64,000 bases of DNA, taken from Scilla litardierei (taxonomy: Eukaryota; Streptophyta; Magnoliopsida; Asparagales; Asparagaceae). The translations under genes were made by a program, and so were the position numbers. Below, piece after piece: positions 14,601-23,600 of this stretch. The DNA is taken from the NCBI GenBank assembly GCA_030789695.1, contig CM061134.1, positions 63,911,370 to 63,975,369 of the forward strand. The letters run 5' to 3'. Each line of letters starts with the position of its first letter. Position 1 is the stretch's first letter. The notes under the pieces are model-generated. The model had not been told where the DNA came from. It saw only the letters and a program-made list of their open reading frames with translations, and searched no databases.

Positions 14601-17600
14601 GCAGCAACAGCAATAAGACTGCGAACAGTAGTCATATGAGCAACAGTGGCAAATGTCTCCTTAAAGTCTATCCCATGCTCATGCTGAAAACCGCGCGCTA
14701 CAAGACGAGCCTTGTAGCGCTCCAGAGTACCATCAGATCTGGTCTTGACCTTGTAAACCCACTTGCACGTGATAGGACGAACACGGGCAGGCAGGGGTAC
14801 AAGATCCCACGTACCAGTACGCTCAAGCGCAACAATCTCCTCTGCCATTGCATGCTGCCACTCCTGGTGAGCAGCGACATCTCGATAAGAGGTCGGCTCG
14901 GCAAGAATAGCACCCAGAGAAGTAAACCGACCAGGAGGGCGTAGTGACTCACGATCACGAAGGTGGTAGCGAGGAGGGTCACTGGAGGAAGAGGGCAACT
15001 CAGTAGGGTCACTGGTGATGGAGGGCATCTCATGAGAAGGTACTGCAGGAGGATCCTCGACTCGCTGACGACGAGTGTAGTGAAGAGGAAAGGGAGAAAC
15101 ATGTCCTGGAGTAGGTGCAGAGGTGACCGGAGGCACTGGTGGTGGAGTCGAGGGCACAGGTGATGGAGGTATGGGTGGTGGAATGGTGGATAGTGGACGA
15201 TCAGGAATAGTGAGAAACAAAAGAGGCTCAACAATAGAAGCCGTGCTGGAAGATGAAGAAGGACGAGGGAAGAAGGGACGAGACTCATCAAAAGTCACAT
15301 CACGAGAAATCCGCATCCGTCGAGCTACAGGATCCCAACACCGATATCCCTTGTGCACAGCACTATATCCAAGAAAAACACACTCAGCAGATTGGGCTGT
15401 CAACTTGGTGCGCTCACGAGGGGCCAACAAGACATAGCAGACACAACCAAAAAGTCGATGCTCAGGATAGGACGACAGATCTGGAGGTGGTGTAGGAAGG
15501 CGCTCAAGTGGAATCGCACCCTGAAGAGGAGAAGATGGCTGCATGTTGCTGAGATATGTAGCAGTAGATACAGCCTCAGCCCAAAACTGAGGGGGAACAG
15601 AGGAAGCAATCATAAGGGCACGAGCAGTTTCAAGTAAATGACGATGCTTGCGCTCAGCAACACCATTCTGGGCATGAGCACCAGGACAGAAAAACTGTGA
15701 GAGTGTGCCCTGGGTATCAAGAAAGGCACGAAGGTGCCGAGATAAGTATTCTCCAGCAGAGTCAGCACGAAGAACCCGAATGGGAGTGCTATACTGTGTA
15801 CGGATCATGGTAGCAAAAGATTTATAGATAGACAAAACCTCAGTACGAGAGGACATAAAATATATCCAAGTATAGCGAGAAAAATCATCTATAAATATAA
15901 TATAGTAGCGATGACCCCCTTTCGAAACGAAGGGGGCCGGACCCCATACATCTGAGTGAACAAGATCAAATGGACTCTGAGAGACAGACTCACTAGTAGG
16001 ATAAGGTAGCTGTAACTGTTTGCCTAGTTTACAGCCCATACAGTCTAAAGACATATCACCAGAGACAGACCCTAATAAACCTCTACGAACCAAAGAAGAA
16101 AGACGCGAACCACAGAGATGTCCTAAGCGATGATGCCACTGGGCAAACGAACCGGTAGACGATGCAGCAGAGGCGGAGGCAATAGTCGTGATGGGAGGAC
16201 TGGCAGAGGCAGCGGAAGGAAGATGAAGCCAGTCAAGCTCCCAAAGACGTGGAGAATCACGCCTGCGGGGGCCAGAACCAACTAGAGTGCCCGTGCGACG
16301 ATCCTGGATAGAACAAGAGTCAGAATCAAGAATAACACGACAGCCATGATCAGTAAGTTGGCCTGCCGACATAAGCTGCATGGTGAGTTTTGGAACGAGG
16401 GACACATCAGGGACATGAAAAGTGGGACTAGAAAGTGTGCCTAGCCCTGTAACTGAAAGTGGGGTGCCATCTGCAGTGAGAACTGTGACAGAGCGAGAGG
16501 GAGTACTAATGGAATGTAAAGTGGTAGGGTCAGGAGTCATATGGAATGAAGCACCAGAGTCAAGGATCCAAGAAGAGGTACCTGAAGATGGTGTCGCAGT
16601 ACCTGGAGGCTGACTGGCAGAGGAAGCAGAGCCTGATGCCCCAGAAGCAGACATCCGATGAAATAACGTGAGAAGCTCATGCTCAGTATCAGAAGGGGTA
16701 GTCCTCCTCTGAGATGTGAAACCCCCAGTGTCAGTCTCCTTCTTCTTCTTGGCAGCAGCCTGATCCCTCCGTTTCTTGTGACACTGCGCCTCCACATGTC
16801 TGTCTCGGTGGCAGTAGGTGCAGCGTCTGGTGTCACCGCGCACGGGTGTTGTAGCAGAAGGCAGATCTGGTGCGATAGGAGCAGGAGAAGCAGGAGCACG
16901 GGTCGCCAAAACAGAGGCAGAAGGTGCCAAAAGACCAGCAGTACGAAGACGAGTCTCCTCAGTACGAATAGCAGCAAGAACCTCCAAGAACGTCACGCGA
17001 GGGTGACGGGCAAGCAACTGGGCACGTATCTGCTCGAACTCAGGCCGTAGTCGGGTCAAAAAGTCATAGACCCGACGAAGCTGTAGGTGGGAGTGCTGAT
17101 GCTGGCAACACTGACAGATACGGTAGATCGCCGGTCCCAAAGAGTCGAGCTGACGCCAGATAGAAGATATCTGTGCATAGAACTCATCGACTGTGGCATC
17201 ACCCTGCTGAAGAGCCTGCTCCTGTCTGACGATAGCAAGGTAGATGGAGTCACCAGTAGGCTCATAGTGAGAGCGAAGATGATCCCACATCAGCTGAGAC
17301 GTCGCCAAACTCACAATGTCGCCAGTCAGGGACACATCAATGCTAGCGATGAGAATGTTGGCGGCACGGGCATCATCATCACACCACCGCCGATAGAGAA
17401 CATCCTGAGAGGAATAAGCAGCAACAGCAGTCGCATACGCATCGGATGCCGCCTTCATGACGGTGTCATCAGCAGTGGGGGGAGTGGTGTCTCGCTGGGA
17501 AACACCGGTCGTGGTGGGCAAGGGCGATCGCCGGTGAGAAGATCCCAAAGGCGCTGACCGCGCATATGGAGACGAATGTGCGGTATCCACTCCTTATAAT

Positions 17601-20600
17601 TAAGGCCATCAAAAATCAACGAACACCGAAGGATAGCAACATGATGATGATGAATAGGGAAATCCGTAGGAGACGCCATATGAAGAGATCAGATTGTGGA
17701 AGACGGCCGACGGCAGCGGCAGGCTGCACTACACGCGGCAGGCGACGCGACTCGCGGCAGGCAGGCGGCGGCGGGACTCGCGGCAGGCAGGCGGCGGGAC
17801 TCGCGGCAGGCAGGCGGCGGCGTGACTCGCGGCAGGTGGAGGAGATCAGGGGAGACGCGGCGCGGGGGGTGCGGCACTGGACTCGCTGCAGGTGGAGGAG
17901 ATCAGAGGTCGAGATCGAGGGATTTCTCGATCAAGAGAAGGCGACCGGATCAAGAGAAGGAGATCAGATCAGGTGGAGAAGACGCCAAGGCTATTTTAGC
18001 AATTTCTCACGGTCAGCAAATGCGACCGGAGTTATCGTCGGATTCGCGTTGTTGAACAGTTGAAGGTGGGACTCCAAAGCTTTCGGAGGTCCCAATTCTT
18101 CCACAAGTTTCTCAACTTTGAGCGGCTGCAATAAATAACCAAAAGCCCTTGCAAACTCCGATCTCAAGAAAGTTACATCTCTTTCGCTCTCTGTTTATTC
18201 TATAATGGGGAGTTCGACGGAGATCGGCAGGCTTCTGGTCAAGGTCCCGCCGTCGAGGGCGGTGCAGAGGTCGGGGTTGACCTCGACGAGGAGCCTCGGA
18301 TCTGCTGCGGCGAAGAAGGCGGGTGGCGACTGTCGAGCAGCAAGGCCGGGCCGCAGCAAGGACGAAGCTTCTCTGCGATCGGATCTGCGGCGAAGCACGG
18401 GCGAAGCACAGGGAAGCACGGGCGAGATCTGCGATCGGATCCGCGGCGAAGCACGGGCGGCGAAGCACGGGCGAGATCTGATTGTGATTGGATCTGAGAT
18501 CTGATTGGCAGGGGGCGAGATCTGCGATCGGATCTGCGGCGAAGCACGGGCGGCGAAGCACGGCGAAGCACGGCCTTTCTCGAGCAGCAAGGCCGGGCCG
18601 CAGGTTTCTCGAGGAATTTCTCGCAGACAGAGGCGGAGGCTTTGGAGGAGAGCCAGACGCCGTTGACTGTGGAGGCTCCGGCTTCGGGCAGACGGCGGCT
18701 TCGGCTAGGGTTTAATTTTTGGATTTTGCGGGAGAGAGAAAAAGACGGCTAGGGTTTATGTTAAACCCTGCTCTGATACCATGTTAGGAATAAACTCTCT
18801 TGTATTATTCCAAGGGCAATAGCCCGATATATATAGAGTACAGAGAGTGGTAAATAAGCACAAAAGACCCTATACAAAGGGACATATACATCTAACAACT
18901 GCTACTCACTACTGTTGCTCATATGAATAAAAAATCATAGCCTAAGGGCAAATTTTGGGAAAAAAAGCCAAAAATTAAAAATAATTCTAAAATCGACTGT
19001 ATGGAAAAATAATTGTAGAAACCGACCAACTTCCGCCACATCAGCAACTTGGAAGTGACTGGGTGTTGACGGGGCGATGTTTGATTTGATCGAGGTTACC
19101 AAGCTCGATCAAAGTACAGATGCTTCAAACCATCATGTGATTTTACTTGTCTTGTGAAAAAAATGAGTTAACTAGATATCAGGACGTTTTGACTAGTGGT
19201 GTGATTCTTGGTTGGGGTTTCAAAGGTCCCGAGTTTGATTCTCGGAATGCCACTTTTTGTAAAATTTTCATCTTAAAACCAACAAAATTTGTAAAATTTG
19301 TATACTTCACCCAATGTTACATTTCATTTATTTAAATAATCTGCATTAGTTTTGGTTTGAACATGCACCTATAAAAACCCAAAACCCTTTTTTGAACTTC
19401 ATTATCATGTGCATCAAACTTCATTAAATAATCTGCATTAATTTTGTTTTGAACATGCACCTATAAAATCCAAAACACTTGTTTAAACTTCATTATTATG
19501 TGCATAAAACCCTAATAAGATATTTTTTGGTGGTTTTGATATTATTGGTACGATAACAAAATATTGAACAACATATAAATTGTTATCACCGTAATATACT
19601 GTATTTATTACTCATTTCTTACATAATTAATAAAATTTGTATACTTCACTCCATGTTACATCACATTTATTTCAATAATCTGCGTTAATTTTGTTTAGAA
19701 CATGCACCTATAGAAACCCAAAAGGTTTCTTTTAAACTTCATTATTATATGTACCAAACTTCATTAAATAATCTGCATTAATTTGTTTTGAACATGCACA
19801 TATAAAAGCCCAAAGAGATTTTTTAAACCTCATTATTATGTGCATAAAATCCCAAAAAGATACTTTTGATATTTTTGGTGTGTGATATTTTTGATATTAT
19901 TGGTTTGGTAACAAAATATCGAACATATAGATCACCATTATCTTTAATATACTGTATTTATTACTCATTTTTTACATAACCAAACCATGACGATGATATG
20001 TCGGAGTTATTAATTTTTAGTTTTTGGTTTTTATCCAAATTTTACAAAAGAGGCATTCCTAGAATCAATATCGAGATCTCTGAAACCCCAACCAAGAATC
20101 ACACACTAGTTCAAACGTCCTGATGTCCAATTAACTCATTTTTTAACCAAAGAAAAGTAAAATCGCATGATGATATGAAGTGTCTGCACTTTGGCCAGGG
20201 TTATCTGATGATATGAAGTGTCTGCACTTTGGCCAGGGTTATCAACTTTGCCCATTTGAAAATTTATCGGTGAGTCCAATTTTGGTTGGGGTTGGCAACC
20301 CGGCCAAATCGAACTTCGCCCCATCAGCACCCAGTCACCCCATGGTCGATGACATGTCAGAAGTTGGTTGGTTTCTGCAATTTATAATACGGTCGATTTT
20401 TACCATTATTTTATTTTTTCGCTTTTTTCCCAAAATTTGTCCAATTAATTTAAACTTCCCATCCCCACTGTTGTTTTCATTGATAGCATTAGTAATTTGT
20501 TTAAAGATGAGCGTGTTTAATTTTTTTTCATTCTATAATTGTAATAACTCCACAAATCTCATAATTTCTTTATCAAATTTATGTCAATACCTATTTGAGG

Positions 20601-23600
20601 AAACTTGCAATTTACAATTTAGAGTTTAAATTTTTAGTCAAAATTTATAATAAAAAATAATTAATTCAACCATTGCCTACTATGAATTTTTTTTCCATCC
20701 GGGCATTTCCATTGTGTTTAGCTTATGTAAGCATGTGTAGAATCTTTCCTCAGTAATTATACTATTAGAGGAACGTTCTGTTACGTCCTTTCTGGTAGAT
20801 GGTGTATATAATTCACTCAACCCTTACAAGAAGATGAGTTGTTGGTGCTTGTTGTAGAGACTTGGATGAGACCTCCACCCATGTTTGTATTCAATCATGT
20901 ATACATGTAACGAGTATTAATTTGGTAATGAGAATAAAAATGAAAACATTATGTGAAACCCATGCTTCAGTTTATAAGAATGGGCTCAACCAGTGAGGGA
21001 GTGTTGGAGGAAAAATAAAATATCCATCCTCACTGCAAACTTGTAGTTTTGATGTGGTATCCGGGACTTCAAGCCTTCACATCATGGTAGAATTATCTGA
21101 TAAATGAATGTTTATGGATGTTAACACATTGCTGACATTGAGAAAATCTTTCCATCACGAAATGTTTGACTTTCTTCTCCTGAGGCATTGTGATTTTCAA
21201 TTAAGCAGATGAGGGCTTCGTCAAGTGCTTATTTAAAGTCACTCAAAAGGAAATTTAGGTTCTCACCATGGTCTACTTTTGTGGTGTGCGATATGTGAGA
21301 TTTCAAATAGAAATGTGACACTTTTAACTACCATGTTTCGTTTTAATTAAAAGAAATTCAAATTATGTGTTACATCACTTTATTATGTATGTCACTGCAT
21401 GATTTATGCGTACATAACAATTAGTTTTTCGGTGTGAATTTCAATTTCCATCTTAATCTGGGCATCCATAGGCCGCACAACAAAAATGTAGAAAAATAAT
21501 AATAATATATGCATGTATCTCATTTGTCTGGTTATATTCTTGCTGCTTATTTAAAATACTTATATGTAATCAGGTGAAGGAAGTGAAGGAAGATCCAAAG
21601 GCCGTGCTCGCTATAGAGTATAAGAAAACTCCTGAAGAAGAGAACGAATCGCCTACGCCTCACCCACCACCCCCTGAACCAGTAAAGGAGGAAGCCCAAG
21701 TGTCTCAGGAAACCGATTTGCTGGTAATATTTTCACTTCCGCTTACAGTTATACTACCATATATTAAACAACACTTTTCCTGAATCCTTTACTCTTAATC
21801 TGTCAGGGATTACATGAAACCAGTCCGGACGCATTTGAATTAGAAAATAAAAATGCTTTGGCACTTGCTATCGTTCCAGTTGGTAAATTACTTCCTTTAT
21901 ATGTTATATATCAGTATATTACTGCAAAAAGAATGATCCCAACTTCTCTTTGTTTTAATCATTGCAGACAGTGCATCGACAAATGCTCCCTCTGACAATT
22001 TTTCCGAGAATGGCACTACTGGTTGGGAATTGGCGCTTGTAACAGCTCCAAGCTCAAATGAAACTGCTGCTGCATCGAGTAAACTGGTAAATAGAGATTT
22101 TACCTTCTTTCTTGTCAAATTGGCAATGCACGTGACCATCCTTTTAACCTCAGTTTGAAATTTCGGTTTTAGTATTACTGATGAAATTTGATTATGTTAT
22201 TATTTTGGTAATTTATGCTGTTAATGTTTTAGTACAAATTGATATTTGGAGGAAAAACGCCAAATAACTGATTGTGTTACCTGACTGAACGAGAGTTTAG
22301 CAAATGGTATACTCAAATCACCAAAACTTTGAAAGACTACTGATCGAAAAAAAAGCTTTATTAATGGAACAAGGACAACATAGACATGCATTGATCTAAA
22401 TAGATTAATCTGTACAATTTTATAAAGCAAAAAAGGAAAAAAAAAAAACTTTACAAGCAGCCTGTTGACAGAATTCTTCATATAACTTTCAAAAAACCAT
22501 GGATGTTGCCGGTGTGGACCATTGATCGCCCCAACGGAAAAGCAGAATCGCTCGTGCTCAATACGCAGGAGTGTGCTCGGGCAAACAGCATATTGGAGGG
22601 GTCGACGGAATGTATTCAGGTGAGTAGGTATGAAACGTCTGGGGTGGGGGTTGATGGGGTGTATTGAGGTGAGCAGAGTGGGGACGATGGGGTATATTCG
22701 GGCGTTGAAGGGGTGTATACAGGGGATGAAGGGGTGTATTCCGGTGAGTAGACAGGGAATGGTGTGTATTTTGGTACGTATTCCGATAGGTATCCTGGTG
22801 ACAGAGGGGTGTATTCCGGCGAGTAGACAGGGGATGAAGGGGTGTATTCCGGTGAGTAGACAGGGAATGGTGTGTATTTTGGTACGTATTCCGATAGGTA
22901 TCCCGGTGACAGAGGGGTGTATTCCGGTGAGTAGACAGGGGTTGAAGGGGTGTATTCCGGTGAGTAGACAGGGAATGGTGCGTATTTTGCTAAGTATTCC
23001 GATAGGTATCCCGGTGACAGAGGGGTGTATTCCGGTGAGTAGACAGGGGATGAAGGTGTGTATTCAGGGGATGAAGGTGTGTATTCCGGTGAGTATTCCG
23101 ATAAGTATTCTGGTGACAGAGGGGTGTATTCAGGAGAGTAAACAGGAGTTGAAGGGGTATACAGAGGTGAGTCCACAGGAGACGATGATAAGAAGAAAGA
23201 AGGACCTGGACGAGTACACGAACAAAATCTTGGAGTGGTTGATGGGGTGTATTGAGGTGAGTATAGTGGGTATGATGGGGTATATTCGGGTGTCGATTGC
23301 CAGTGCGAATACGGGTATGAAGAGAATGATGGTGTGTATTCCGGCGAGCCGACTTGGAATGATGGGCTGTATTCGGGTGAGTAGGGCGAGGCCGGGGATG
23401 AGGTGGTGTATTGAGGTGGGTATAGTGGGTATGATGGGGTATATTCGGGTGTCGATTGCCAGTGCGAATACGAGTATGAAGAGGATGATGGTGTGTATTC
23501 CGGCGAGCCGACAGGGGATGATGGGGTGTATTCGGGTGAGTAGGGAGAGGCTGGGGATGAGGGGGTGTATTGAGGTGGGTATAGTGGGTATGATGGGGTA

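Larger units (their letters stand above)
13248..18897 (-). mobile_element. Complete Ty1/copia element with short LTRs, antisense to host gene
   Basis: Two 116-bp LTRs (13248-13363 and 18782-18897) begin TGTTAGGAATAAAC and end ATCTAACA. By eye they differ at one base. The 5-bp target duplication ACTGC lies at 13243-13247 and 18898-18902. The element runs on the minus strand: the primer site adjoins the right LTR and the polypurine tract the left. The domain order protease, integrase, RT, RNase H is Copia. The coding frame is broken at two places, so it looks non-autonomous now although the insertion itself is recent. It lies wholly in intron 11. Confidence 0.95.
6575..21573 (+). other. Intron 11 (15 kb), loaded with inserted elements
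   Basis: The donor follows the exon ending in ...KDQ at 6574, and the acceptor precedes VKEVKED at 21574; both keep the reading frame. In order it contains fold-back repeats, a chloroplast atpA fragment, a solo LTR, more fold-backs and a microsatellite, a complete antisense Copia element and a long-inverted-repeat element. All are described separately. Confidence 0.9.

Noticed and set aside
18112..18715. Overlapping long frames on both strands rich in Arg/Ala/Ser
   Set aside because: GC-rich repeats in the Copia leader keep several frames open at once. There is no domain or consistent start.
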